DNA of 31,830 bases from a virus. The notes under the pieces are model-generated. The model made no database searches. It worked only from the letters and a program-made list of their open reading frames with translations, and was not told the origin of the DNA. Both the position numbers and the translations under genes were made by a program. The first letter of the stretch is position 1. Every line of letters starts with the position of its first letter. This document shows positions 13,981 to 21,335 of the stretch, one piece after another. The DNA is taken from positions 1 to 31,830 of IMG/VR virus record IMGVR_UViG_3300036790_000140; one strand, 5' to 3'.

Positions 13981-14095
13981 CTAATGACCACAGTTATCTA
14001 TTTAATGTACGGGAGGAAAGAGAGTATATGTATATGTGTATGCACATGCACATGCACGCTATGCGTTAGATTAACAGGATAAGTGTGGTCATTAG
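13981..14095. repeat. Inverted repeat with 18-bp arms around an alternating tract
   Basis: Left arm CTAATGACCACAGTTATC (13981-13998); right arm GATAAGTGTGGTCATTAG (14078-14095) is its reverse complement with one mismatch. The arms are 79 bases apart, so they look like paired protein-binding sites rather than a hairpin. A looser match (GTATAACCTTGCGATTAG, 14128-14145) may be a third site. Confidence 0.7.
14024..14059. other. 36-bp perfectly alternating purine-pyrimidine tract
   Basis: Every base from 14024 to 14059 alternates purine and pyrimidine, moving from TA/TG steps to CA/GC steps. Such tracts can adopt Z-DNA under negative supercoiling and the TA-rich end melts easily. It lies almost exactly midway between the arms of the inverted repeat. 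Confidence 0.75.
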
Positions 14096-14230
14096 AGACA
14101 TGAGGAATGACAAGCACTTATGATTTGGTATAACCTTGCGATTAGGTAATTGTTAGGGGTTGTAAGGTAGTAAAGGTGGATTCTGGGGGGCAGATTGGTG
14201 ACTATCCCCGACTACGTTCGCTTCTGACTC

Positions 14231-14326
14231 TCATCGGGAAATCAGATACAGCAAGGTGAACAACCCAATCCCCAACAGCGGCAGCACTGTGAGCGACAGG
14301 ATACAGTATACGATTTGCTTGGACAT
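14231..14326 (-). CDS. Candidate 31-residue membrane micropeptide
   Basis: Starts MSKQIVYCILSLTVLPLLGI and continues GLFTLLYLISR: a Lys near the start, a hydrophobic core of about 24 residues and Arg at the end, a typical single-pass topology. No Shine-Dalgarno is present at useful distance, but a consensus promoter places the transcription start at or within one base of the ATG, so the message may be leaderless. Confidence 0.4.
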   Translation of the reverse strand: MSKQIVYCILSLTVLPLLGIGLFTLLYLISR

Positions 14327-14332
14327 AGCAGG

Positions 14333-14361
14333 GATATACATCCTGATTAAGTTATTGTCAA
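14333..14361 (-). promoter_or_regulatory. Strong leftward sigma70-type promoter
   Basis: Minus strand TTGACA (14356-14361, perfect -35), 17-bp spacer, TATATC (14333-14338). Expected start near 14326. It is the best promoter match in the window and points into the leftward early/accessory operon. Confidence 0.65.
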
Positions 14362-14461
14362 GTAATAGGTTATGGGGCTAGCCTGGGGGTATGACCCTTG
14401 CCTGTGCCGGCCGGGCGGAGGAGTCCCTTATTAGGCACTCGCCACATTTCTAGATTCTGAC

Positions 14462-14484
14462 CTTTACAACCTTTACTTGTAAAG
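14462..14484. promoter_or_regulatory. CCTTTAC repeats, possible operator
   Basis: Direct repeats CTTTAC at 14462 and 14471 and the inverse GTAAAG at 14479-14484, just upstream of the rightward promoter. A related set in the opposite direction (GTAAGG, GTAAAGG) lies at 14162-14176. Spacing and position suit an activator or repressor site. Confidence 0.45.
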
Positions 14485-14507
14485 CTAGGTGCGGCCAGGA
14501 TTTGCAT

Positions 14508-14545
14508 TTGCGCACTAACGATTTGTAGTGTAAACTAGAATTGAG
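14508..14545 (+). promoter_or_regulatory. Virion-operon promoter, copy 1 of phage motif
   Basis: TTGCGC (14508-14513), 17-bp spacer, TAAACT (14531-14536), then AGAATTGAG (14537-14545). The bases ATTTGCGC and the downstream AGAATTGAG are identical to those at 21328-21367. Expected start near 14543, upstream of the leader hairpin and lipoprotein gene. Confidence 0.72.
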
Positions 14546-14570
14546 CCTGGGTGTGGTCGAGACGATTCAA

Positions 14571-14645
14571 GCCGGCCGGAGAACGCGCGAGGTAGCACGC
14601 CACACCCCTCCAAATCTCGTTCGCTCCGGCTGGCCTTTTTTCTTT
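14571..14645 (+). terminator. Hairpin terminator in the leader of the virion operon
   Basis: GCCGGCCGGAG (14571-14581) pairs with CTCCGGCTGGC (14624-14634), 11 bp with one G-U pair, followed by C and TTTTTTCTTTT. The 42-base loop has its own small CGAG/CTCG stem. It lies between the promoter and the first gene, so RNA started at ~14543 would end after about 100 bases unless terminated RNA is prevented. Confidence 0.7.
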
Positions 14646-14663
14646 TGCGTCGTGGGAGGCCAG

Positions 14664-15275
14664 ATGGGAATCACGCTGCGTCGGCTGACAATTTTCGCGC
14701 TCGTGTTTGCACTTGTGCAGTTGGTCGGCTGTGACCAATCACCCCAATCGGTAGTGACGATCGGTGGGCACGCTCCCTCGGATGCCGTTCGTGGCGTCAA
14801 CGTTTTGGTCTATGACGGATCGCTCGATGGGTACGCCGCCGGATGGAAAGAGGAACTGGAGCGACGGTTCCACGACAAGGCGGTCGCCATCCTCTGCCAT
14901 GGCGGGGGACCGGAAGCGGATCATTGGCTGCTGGCGGATAACCCAGGCGGCGGATACGGAACTATGGCTGAGCCGGCGGAGGCATTGGTCGATCGCGTTC
15001 ATGCCGAGTACCCCGACTGCACGGTTATCCTGCTTGCCTGCAATCCCTCGCATTACTCCGTTCATGGCCGACCCTGGCTCTACTACTCGCCGGACTCGGT
15101 GTGGTGCGTGCCAGATCGGGCGGTCAAGCCGTTCGATTCCACAGGCAACGCGCCCTTCGATCATATTCCCGCGGCGACTCAGCCTGTCGAGCCCCATTAC
15201 GATTTGATGGACAACCGATCGGTATCCGAGCCGGGCATCGTCGGCAACGCTTATGAATTTGTGGAGGCGAACTAA
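14664..15275 (+). CDS. Lipoprotein with caspase/CHAT-like His and Cys motifs
   Basis: A 203-residue protein with a lipoprotein signal: MGITLRRLTIFALVFALVQ then LVGC, with the lipidated Cys at 23. The mature part has an alpha/beta pattern. A strand ends in AILCHGGG (H79) and a second in TVILLACNPSH (C126), the placement of the catalytic His and Cys in caspase-fold peptidases (HG ... LxAC). Family membership is suggested by these motifs only. ATG 14664 is chosen because GGGAGG lies five bases upstream and the signal peptide starts there. As first gene of the virion operon, it might be an entry-exclusion or lysis-related lipoprotein. Confidence 0.68.
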   Translation: MGITLRRLTIFALVFALVQLVGCDQSPQSVVTIGGHAPSDAVRGVNVLVYDGSLDGYAAGWKEELERRFHDKAVAILCHGGGPEADHWLLADNPGGGYGTMAEPAEALVDRVHAEYPDCTVILLACNPSHYSVHGRPWLYYSPDSVWCVPDRAVKPFDSTGNAPFDHIPAATQPVEPHYDLMDNRSVSEPGIVGNAYEFVEAN

Positions 15276-15286
15276 CCGGAGCAGTC

Positions 15287-15481
15287 ATGCTCGACGACCT
15301 GCACGATCCGGCGGTGTTTCCGCGGTGGGTGTGCTGGCTGGAAGATAAGTACGGAGAGGGCCGTGCGAATAGATTGGGCGTGGCGAAAATTTGGCGTAGG
15401 GTTCCAGTGGCGAATCCCCGAAGGCAAGCTGCTGGTGCTGCTCGGGTTTTTGTCAATCGGTTTTCAATCGGGAGAAAGTAA
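15287..15481 (+). CDS. Hypothetical protein, 64 aa
   Basis: Starts MLDDLHDPAVFPRWVCWLED behind GGAG (five-base spacer), which favours a real gene. The second half is Arg/Ala-rich and looks less natural; a different frame there (15363-15506) also looks coding. Not recognised. Confidence 0.42.
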   Translation: MLDDLHDPAVFPRWVCWLEDKYGEGRANRLGVAKIWRRVPVANPRRQAAGAARVFVNRFSIGRK

Positions 15482-15506
15482 TGAGCAAAGGCGCAAAGCA
15501 AGGTGA
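15363..15506 (+). CDS. Candidate 47-aa protein with hydrophobic segment, overlapping neighbours
   Basis: Starts with GTG behind GGAGAGG: MRIDWAWRKFGVGFQWRIPE, then GKLLVLLGFLSIGFQSG, a possible membrane-associated helix. It overlaps the end of the previous frame and the start of the next gene. Position and size would suit a small lysis or membrane protein, but the evidence is only the ribosome site and composition. Confidence 0.35.
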   Translation: MRIDWAWRKFGVGFQWRIPEGKLLVLLGFLSIGFQSGESNEQRRKAR

Positions 15507-15900
15507 ACAGGTTCGATTCAGTGCCTCCGTCACGTCCACCGCGGCGTTGAGCGGGACGGCGCTGGTGATGTCCGATCAGAACGGCCTGACGCGGACCCTA
15601 CAGTCTTATGAACGGCTGTTGCTGGATGACATCAACGCGGACTGCCCGGCGAATACGTCGGTGGACATCGTTGATCCAGGCGGGAGCGTGGTCAATCCGC
15701 TGCTCGCCAGCCTGACCAGCGCCACGGGTCTGGCGATCTTCGAGGGTGAAGGTCTGAGCGTGTCGGCAGGCTCGGTGCCGACGATCTCCGTCTCGGCAGC
15801 GGGCACCTTCAAAGTCACCGGCACCGGGCGCGTCATCAATGCCGGCACCCAGGGAATGCGGCCCAACTGGCAATGCAGTCTGATCGGGCGAGGGCTCTAA
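15481..15900 (+). CDS. Hypothetical protein, 139 aa, virion region
   Basis: Not recognised. Ser/Thr/Gly-rich and strand-forming (VSAGSVPTISVSAAGTFKVTGTGRV), typical of small decoration or fibre-like virion proteins. GGGAG lies before the ATG, and its TAA shares a base with the next gene's ATG (TAATG), so it is coupled with the terminase pair. Confidence 0.62.
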   Translation: MSKGAKQGEQVRFSASVTSTAALSGTALVMSDQNGLTRTLQSYERLLLDDINADCPANTSVDIVDPGGSVVNPLLASLTSATGLAIFEGEGLSVSAGSVPTISVSAAGTFKVTGTGRVINAGTQGMRPNWQCSLIGRGL

Positions 15901-16286
15901 TGCCAGCCGCGGCAGGACGATTCAGCAGCCGAGCGCTCACGGGTGAACTGCGTCGGATGGCCAACGAGGCTGTCACCATCACTGATGATGGAACGCCGGT
16001 CACGCGCGAGCAACTTCTGTCGCAACTGATCTGGAAGCAGGCGCTCGGGTGGGACGAGGAAACGTGTGACGATGACGGGAATCGAAAACTGATTAAGCAT
16101 CCGCCGGTGGCGTGGTGCCAACAGTTTTTGTTTGAACGCATCGAAGGCAAGGCCCAGGTCGCGGTGACGGATAACGAGAGCGGCATCAAAGCCGCCGATA
16201 AGGTCCGCGAACTGTCGAAGGATCGAATCAACAAACTGGCGGCGGTGAAGATGGGTCCGCCGTCCCGTAAACCGAAATCGGAATAA
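15900..16286 (+). CDS. Putative small terminase subunit
   Basis: A 128-residue helical protein beginning MPAAAGRFSSRALTGELRRM. Helical segments (REQLLSQLIWKQALGW, WCQQFLFERIEGKAQ, IKAADKVRELSKDRINKLAAVK) fit a small DNA-recognition subunit. Main support is the place directly before, and coupled (TAATG) to, the large terminase. The upstream start at 15873 is rejected because 15900 gives the coupling. Function by position. Confidence 0.55.
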   Translation: MPAAAGRFSSRALTGELRRMANEAVTITDDGTPVTREQLLSQLIWKQALGWDEETCDDDGNRKLIKHPPVAWCQQFLFERIEGKAQVAVTDNESGIKAADKVRELSKDRINKLAAVKMGPPSRKPKSE

Positions 16287-18205
16287 TGGGAAACGTCTTT
16301 GCGGAAAAGCCGGCGCTGGAACCGATTGTGCTGCCGTCCGTCTGGACGTGCCCAATCACCGGGCTCGTTGTTCCCAAAGACCCGGACAAGAATCTCGCAT
16401 GGCGTGCCGATCTGCTGACCGCGGCCGACGCCGACCGTGAGTTGCAGGTCGATCTGTTCACCGCCTGCTCGCAGTCGGAATTGTTTTTCATCAATGCGTT
16501 CTGCTTCACGCTTCGTATCTTTGAGCCGGGCGCGGACGGCAGGCCCCAGCAGGCAGAGAACACCCATCTGCCCTTCGTGACGTGGCCGATCCAGGACGCG
16601 CACATCCTTCGTATCGCTCATGGCATCGACGAAGGCGAATCACTCCTCACCGACAAGAGCCGCGACATGGGCGCGACGTGGGACCACTTGGCCGTGTACG
16701 TGCATCGCTTCCTGTTCCGCGAGGATGAATCTCACCTGATGATCTCGCGTAAAGAGGATGCGGTCGATGTGCTCGACGGTCCGCCAAAGAATTATCCCTT
16801 TGGTTCACTCGCTGATCCTGGCACGCTGTTCGGCAAGATCGACTACATCCTCAGTCGGCTGCCGGAATGGATGCTGCCCCGGATGGTGCGTAAAAAGATG
16901 CACCTCGTCAACCTGGACACCCGCACCCGCATCGACGGCGAATCATCGAACGCGACGGCCGGTTCATCGGATCGCCGCACGTCCATCTTCCTGGACGAAA
17001 TGGCCAAGATGAAAGAGGCCGAGGCGATCAAGCGTTCCACCAAAGACGTGACCGCCTGCCGGCTGGTGTGCTCGACGCCGAACGGTCCGGGCACCACGTA
17101 CAGCAAGTGGCGGATGAGTGGTCAGATCGACGTGATGGTTTTGCCCTGGTGGGAGCATCCTGAAAAGGGACGCGACCGTTATGCCAAGCAGGATGAACTA
17201 GGCCGCTGGCAGATTCGCTCGCCGTTCTATGATCTGGAATGTGAAACGCGGTCGCCGAAGGAAGTCGCCATCGAACTGGACATGGATCATGTCGGCTCGG
17301 GCGACACATTCTTTGAAGCGGCGATCATCGAGCAGCACAAAAAACTCCACGGCCGAAAAGCCAAGCGCCACCAGCACATCACCTTCCGTCCCAAAACGAC
17401 GGATGAGAAAGTGCATGAAGCGATCCGCAAGATGGACATCAAAGCGATCCACTACAACGGCGCGGCGGGGCCGTGGCGTATCTGGTGCGATCTGACCAAA
17501 GGCCGGCCGGATCAAACGCGGACGTACACGATCGGCATTGACATTTCAAAGGGACAGGGTGCCTCCAACAGCACCATGTCAGTCACCTGCAATGAAACAC
17601 GCGAGAAGATCGCCGAGTTTGCAGACGCCAACACGCCGCCCTACGAACTGGCTCGCTTGGCTGTCGCTGCTGCAATTTGGTGTGGGGGTCGCAATCGTCG
17701 CCCTCTCGTTATCTGGGAGAACAACGGCGATCCAGGGTTTGATTTTGGTCGTCAGCTTGTCCATATCTACCATTATCCCAGCATCTATTTTGACCGTGCG
17801 ACAGGCACGGTACGCGAGAAATCCGGCAAGCGTTATGGCTGGCGATCCAATCCTGAAAAGAAAGCCGCGGCGCTAGGACTCCTGCGGCGGGCGTATGCCC
17901 ATGGTCGCTTCCTCAATCACTCGCTGGAAGCGCTCACGGAATGCCTGACCTACATTTCTTATGACGGCGGGGGGATCGGGCCGGCGGAACTGGTCGAGGA
18001 ATCGGAGTCCGCTCGCAAGGCCCACGGCGATCGCGTGATTGCCGACATGCTCTGTTTGGTGGGCATGAAGGATAACAAGCTGGTCCGCGAAGAATATTCC
18101 GGGCCGGAGCGGAGCATCGGCTATCGGCTGAAGCAATTCCGTGACGCCAAGAAAGCCAAAAAGGGTTCGGCCAAACGATTCAACTTTGAAACCGAGGCGG
18201 CTTAA
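16286..18205 (+). CDS. Terminase large subunit
   Basis: A 639-residue packaging motor: ATPase plus nuclease that pumps DNA into the procapsid. The Walker A-like motif is KSRDMGATW (124-132), Walker B is SIFLDEM (233-239) and CSTPNG (262-267) acts as the coupling motif. The RNase H-fold nuclease has its acidic triad in GIDISKG (D419), VIWENNGD (E478) and VIADML (D587). Length and motif order match full-length TerL proteins. It overlaps the upstream stop by one base and is followed two bases later by the portal gene. Confidence 0.93.
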   Translation: MGNVFAEKPALEPIVLPSVWTCPITGLVVPKDPDKNLAWRADLLTAADADRELQVDLFTACSQSELFFINAFCFTLRIFEPGADGRPQQAENTHLPFVTWPIQDAHILRIAHGIDEGESLLTDKSRDMGATWDHLAVYVHRFLFREDESHLMISRKEDAVDVLDGPPKNYPFGSLADPGTLFGKIDYILSRLPEWMLPRMVRKKMHLVNLDTRTRIDGESSNATAGSSDRRTSIFLDEMAKMKEAEAIKRSTKDVTACRLVCSTPNGPGTTYSKWRMSGQIDVMVLPWWEHPEKGRDRYAKQDELGRWQIRSPFYDLECETRSPKEVAIELDMDHVGSGDTFFEAAIIEQHKKLHGRKAKRHQHITFRPKTTDEKVHEAIRKMDIKAIHYNGAAGPWRIWCDLTKGRPDQTRTYTIGIDISKGQGASNSTMSVTCNETREKIAEFADANTPPYELARLAVAAAIWCGGRNRRPLVIWENNGDPGFDFGRQLVHIYHYPSIYFDRATGTVREKSGKRYGWRSNPEKKAAALGLLRRAYAHGRFLNHSLEALTECLTYISYDGGGIGPAELVEESESARKAHGDRVIADMLCLVGMKDNKLVREEYSGPERSIGYRLKQFRDAKKAKKGSAKRFNFETEAA

Positions 18206-18207
18206 TC

Positions 18208-20169
18208 ATGCCCATCACACAAGAAGTTTCTCCGAAGAAATTGCAGGATGCCGTTCAGCGTGGCGTCAAGCGGCTGGCGAATTTTCGCAATGCCCGCATC
18301 CACTTCCTCAAAGAGTACACGGGCTCGTACTACGATCGCACCCAGGGCGAAGTCGGTGCCAACGCGCTCAACCTGATCTTCAACGCCGTCCGCGTGCTGG
18401 TGCCGAACCTTGTGATGAATTTCCCGAAGCACACGTTGATGACGCCGTACCTCCAGATTCGGGACTACGCCTTGAATCTCGGGTTGGCGCTGGATCAGCA
18501 CGATAAGAAAATTCAAATCTGCGACACGTACCGGCGCGCTATCGTCGATGCGATCTTTACCTTTGGCGTTCTCAAAACCGGGCTCGCTCAGAGCAACAGT
18601 GTCTATGCCATCGACGATGAACTGAAGATCGACGCCGGGACCGTTTACACGGAGGCAGTCGATTTCGACAACTTCATCGTGGACCCCAACAGCAAAGAAC
18701 ATTTGTTCCGGGACGCCGCGTTCCTCGGGGACAAGATGGTGGTGCCGCGGAAGATGCTGCTCGACAGCGGCCTATATAACAACGAACTGATCGAGAAGCT
18801 GCCGCGGGCCGGCGACATCGACCGCGAGAAAAAAGCGTTCTCGGTTTCCATGGGCAACATTGAGATCGACGAAAACTTTGCGCTGGAAGATGATGTCGAG
18901 ATCGCGGAATTGTGGATTCCCTCGGCCAACGCCATCGTCACCGTGCCCGGCTCGCCTGACGTGTGCTTCGATGACTATCTCCGCGTGGACGATTACTACG
19001 GCGTGGATGAAGGGCCGTACACGTTCCTCTCGCTGACGCCCCCGGTGCCGGGCAATCCGCTGCCGATCCCCATGGTGGGCATCTGGTATGACCTGCACAT
19101 CCTGGCCAATCGCATGGCCAAGAAAGTGGTCGAGCAGGCCGAGCGGCAAAAGAGCATCGTCGCCTACAAGCGGGCCAGTGCCGACGACGCCAAGGAACTG
19201 GCGGAAGCCGGCGACGGGGAAGCGGTCGCGGTCGATGACCCCGAGGGCGTGGCCACGATCAACTTCGGCGGTCAGCAGAATTCCAACGAAGTGCAACTGG
19301 CGAATCTGCAAAACTGGTTCAACATGATGAGCGGCAACACCAACCAGTTGGGCGGTCAGAACGTGGAAGCCAAGAGCGCCACCGCCGCCAATATTCTTCA
19401 AACCAACTCCGCCACCGGCGTCGAGGATATGAAGGATCAGGTGTATCGCTTCGCCGCCGCCGAGAGTCGCAAACGGGCGTGGTACTTCCACACTGATCCA
19501 CTGATGAAGATTCCGCTCGTCCGCCGTCAACTCACCAACGCCCCCACGCAGTTCATGGGGCCGCAGGGTCCGCAGTGGCTCGCCATGCCGACGATGCAGG
19601 ACATTCAGGTCATCCTCACGCCCGAGGCTCGCCGCGGCGACTTCCTGGACTTCGTGTTCACGATCGAACCGGAGTCGATGAGCCGGGTCGATTCCAAGAT
19701 TCGCCAGCAACAGGCCCAGGCTTTTTGCCAGCAGGTCATGCCGGCCGTAATGACGGCGGCGTCCCTGGGAATGCAGATGGGGATTCCGATCAACGCGGTC
19801 GCACTCCTGATCCGCATGGCCAAGGAAAGCGGCATCGAGTGGCTGGATGAAGTGCTCTACGATCCGCAGTTCCAGCAGCAGATGATGATGCAGATGCTCA
19901 TGGGTCCGCAGATGGGTCCATCCAAGGGCCAGATCAGCGGGCAGCCGAATCAACCCAATCAGCCCAATAGCGGCATCAACGGAATTCTTCAGAACGGTCA
20001 GCCGCCCTCGGTGCAGGGCTCGCCCATGACGACGCCACAGCAGGAACAGAATGCCGGCGCTCAGGGCGGTGCCAATGATGCCCAGCGGATGATTCGTTCC
20101 GTGCTCTCGGGAGCGTTCAAGCCACCGGCGTCGGGAGCGGGTCCGCTTCCCACTGCCAACGGATTCTAA
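18208..20169 (+). CDS. Portal protein
   Basis: A 653-residue protein following terminase. The N-terminal half (FLKEYTGSYYDR, NALNLIFNAVRVLVPNLV) and the 'bound region' near 320-420 (HILANRMAKKVVEQAERQKS, then NQLGGQNVEAKSATAANILQ) fit portal proteins of podovirus-like phages. Portal rings form the DNA gate of the head and dock the terminase. The last ~110 residues are Gln/Met/Pro-rich and probably disordered. Assigned by context and pattern; no catalytic motif exists for this family. Confidence 0.85.
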   Translation: MPITQEVSPKKLQDAVQRGVKRLANFRNARIHFLKEYTGSYYDRTQGEVGANALNLIFNAVRVLVPNLVMNFPKHTLMTPYLQIRDYALNLGLALDQHDKKIQICDTYRRAIVDAIFTFGVLKTGLAQSNSVYAIDDELKIDAGTVYTEAVDFDNFIVDPNSKEHLFRDAAFLGDKMVVPRKMLLDSGLYNNELIEKLPRAGDIDREKKAFSVSMGNIEIDENFALEDDVEIAELWIPSANAIVTVPGSPDVCFDDYLRVDDYYGVDEGPYTFLSLTPPVPGNPLPIPMVGIWYDLHILANRMAKKVVEQAERQKSIVAYKRASADDAKELAEAGDGEAVAVDDPEGVATINFGGQQNSNEVQLANLQNWFNMMSGNTNQLGGQNVEAKSATAANILQTNSATGVEDMKDQVYRFAAAESRKRAWYFHTDPLMKIPLVRRQLTNAPTQFMGPQGPQWLAMPTMQDIQVILTPEARRGDFLDFVFTIEPESMSRVDSKIRQQQAQAFCQQVMPAVMTAASLGMQMGIPINAVALLIRMAKESGIEWLDEVLYDPQFQQQMMMQMLMGPQMGPSKGQISGQPNQPNQPNSGINGILQNGQPPSVQGSPMTTPQQEQNAGAQGGANDAQRMIRSVLSGAFKPPASGAGPLPTANGF

Positions 20170-20185
20170 CTTTTCAGGAGAAGCC

Positions 20186-20491
20186 ATGTCGAAAGCGTCA
20201 GATGTATCGGATGACTCGCAGCAGGAGTATCAGGCGGAGTCGGATGCCGACACCCTGCAAAAGCATCAGGAAATCACCAGTGACACAGACCGCCATCAGC
20301 GGGCGCACGCGAAGCTACAGGAGCGGGCTGGGGTCGCTAAGCAGGCCGCAGCCAAGAGCGGGCGATCGCTGCACCGCAAGGTGAAAGCCGGTCTGAAGAA
20401 AGCGTTCCCGGATAAGTCGGCCGATTCCACGCCGTTTGAAAAAGACGGCAAGAGCGGCGGCACACCCTTTGACGACGCGGCGGAGGCATAA
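20186..20491 (+). CDS. Hypothetical charged protein, 101 aa
   Basis: Begins MSKASDVSDDSQQEYQAESD; a helical, highly charged protein with acidic N-terminus, basic middle (GRSLHRKVKAGLKKAFPDK) and acidic end. AGGAG precedes the ATG. It sits between portal and capsid genes and may be a minor head or scaffold accessory protein. Confidence 0.62.
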   Translation: MSKASDVSDDSQQEYQAESDADTLQKHQEITSDTDRHQRAHAKLQERAGVAKQAAAKSGRSLHRKVKAGLKKAFPDKSADSTPFEKDGKSGGTPFDDAAEA

Positions 20492-20493
20492 CC

Positions 20494-20691
20494 ATGCCCA
20501 TATCGCGCGTGGTCATTTGGACGGTGACGATCGCTTTGGTGATCTATGATATCGTCGCCGCGCTCGCGGGCTGGAGCACAATTTCCGCCCAGGTGCGTGT
20601 GGTGGATCAGCAGACCAGCGGGCTCTTTCGCTGGCTGCTGCTGGGATTGTGGATGCACTTTTTCGTGATGGCCTCCTGGCCTAAGGGATAG
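20494..20691 (+). CDS. Two-helix membrane protein, 65 aa
   Basis: Two hydrophobic segments (VVIWTVTIALVIYDIVAALAG and LFRWLLLGLWMHFFVMASW) joined by a polar loop. Holins have this size and shape, so a holin is possible, but no endolysin gene is near to support it. GGAGG lies eight bases upstream; it follows the previous stop by two bases. Confidence 0.6.
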   Translation: MPISRVVIWTVTIALVIYDIVAALAGWSTISAQVRVVDQQTSGLFRWLLLGLWMHFFVMASWPKG

Positions 20692-20693
20692 CG

Positions 20694-20891
20694 ATGCCCT
20701 GGCAAAGTGAAGCACAGAGGCGATGGGGCAATTCGCCCGAGGGCCATAAGGCGCTGGGCAAAGCCGGCGTCAAGGAATGGAATGACGCCACGGGAAATAA
20801 AAAACTGCCGGAGCGCGTGAAGCGTGCGGCGAAGAAAGTATCGCCGACTGATCGCAGTCAGGCGCTACGAAAAGGAAAAGCGAGCGGGTGA
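20694..20891 (+). CDS. Small basic phage protein, 65 aa
   Basis: Begins MPWQSEAQRRWGNSPEGHKA and continues as a basic helix-rich protein with KKLPERVKRAAKK. The opening 'MP-x-x-SEAQRR-x' is common in short virion-associated proteins of many phages, of unknown function. It starts two bases after the membrane gene. Its end overlaps the stem at 20882-20950. Confidence 0.65.
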   Translation: MPWQSEAQRRWGNSPEGHKALGKAGVKEWNDATGNKKLPERVKRAAKKVSPTDRSQALRKGKASG

Positions 20892-20958
20892 GAGGGCATA
20901 CTTTTATAAAGTTGATCGGTGCTCAACATGCCGGCCGATCCCACCCGCTCTCGATTTT
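20882..20958 (+). other. Structured RNA element between genes
   Basis: GAGCGGGTG (20882-20890) pairs perfectly with CACCCGCTC (20942-20950). A second stem, GATCGG with CCGATC, lies inside the long loop. TCGATTTTATT follows, so it may terminate or attenuate transcription, or protect the 5' end of the zinc-ribbon message whose ribosome site starts at 20961. Confidence 0.5.
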
Positions 20959-20972
20959 ATTGGAGGGTTGCA

Positions 20973-21311
20973 ATGCCGATCTATGACTTTGAGTGCAAGG
21001 CGTGCGGTCACAGTGATGGCGAGTATCGCAAGATGGGAAACTTCGCCCCGGTGGAGAAGTGCCCCAAGTGTGATGCGTTCGAGTACATCAAGCTGGTGTC
21101 CACGCCGCACGCACCGCAGTTGGGATATCACACGCCGATCGAAATGCACTCGATCGCCTGCAACTCGCCGGAGGAAATCCGGCAGATGCAGAGGGCGGGG
21201 ATCGAGATCAGCGTGGACCCCAAGGATGAACTGTTCGGCGTCCCGATCGCCCGCAACCGGGTGGACAAGCTGAAGGCCCTGAAGGTGGCTGGGTTCATCG
21301 AGCGGACGTAA
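20973..21311 (+). CDS. FmdB-like zinc-ribbon protein
   Basis: A 112-residue protein starting MPIYDFECKACGHSDGEYRK, with Cys at 8, 11, 30 and 33 forming a zinc ribbon of the FmdB/regulatory family type. The rest (SIACNSPEEIRQMQRAGIEIS, then KLKALKVAGF) is helical. GGAGGG five bases before ATG 20973 decides this start over one at 20919. Commonly found in phage head regions; role unknown. Confidence 0.72.
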   Translation: MPIYDFECKACGHSDGEYRKMGNFAPVEKCPKCDAFEYIKLVSTPHAPQLGYHTPIEMHSIACNSPEEIRQMQRAGIEISVDPKDELFGVPIARNRVDKLKALKVAGFIERT

Positions 21312-21335
21312 AGCGCAAGTAGTTGTTATTTGCGC
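21312..21335 (+). other. Inverted repeat overlapping the second virion promoter
   Basis: GCGCAA ... TTGCGC, 6-bp perfect arms separated by 11 bases. The right arm is the -35 box, so a hairpin in incoming RNA or a protein on both arms could link upstream transcription with this promoter. Confidence 0.4.

Larger units (their letters stand above)
13821..14540. other. Control region between leftward and rightward transcription
   Basis: No large gene is visible over ~720 bases. The region holds an inverted repeat, a Z-DNA-prone tract, a leftward promoter, a candidate 31-residue peptide, CCTTTAC repeats and the first rightward promoter. It is more AT-rich than the flanking genes. It could carry the replication origin or the early/late switch; nothing directly shows which. 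Confidence 0.6.

Noticed and set aside
14382-14456. Possible tRNA or structured RNA in the control region
   Set aside because: Some short pairings exist (GTGCC/GGCAC), but no cloverleaf, T-loop or anticodon arm can be drawn.
18772-20187. 471-codon leftward frame opposite the portal gene
   Set aside because: His/Arg/Gly-rich antisense shadow caused by GC-rich codon use; no ribosome site and it covers the portal gene end to end.
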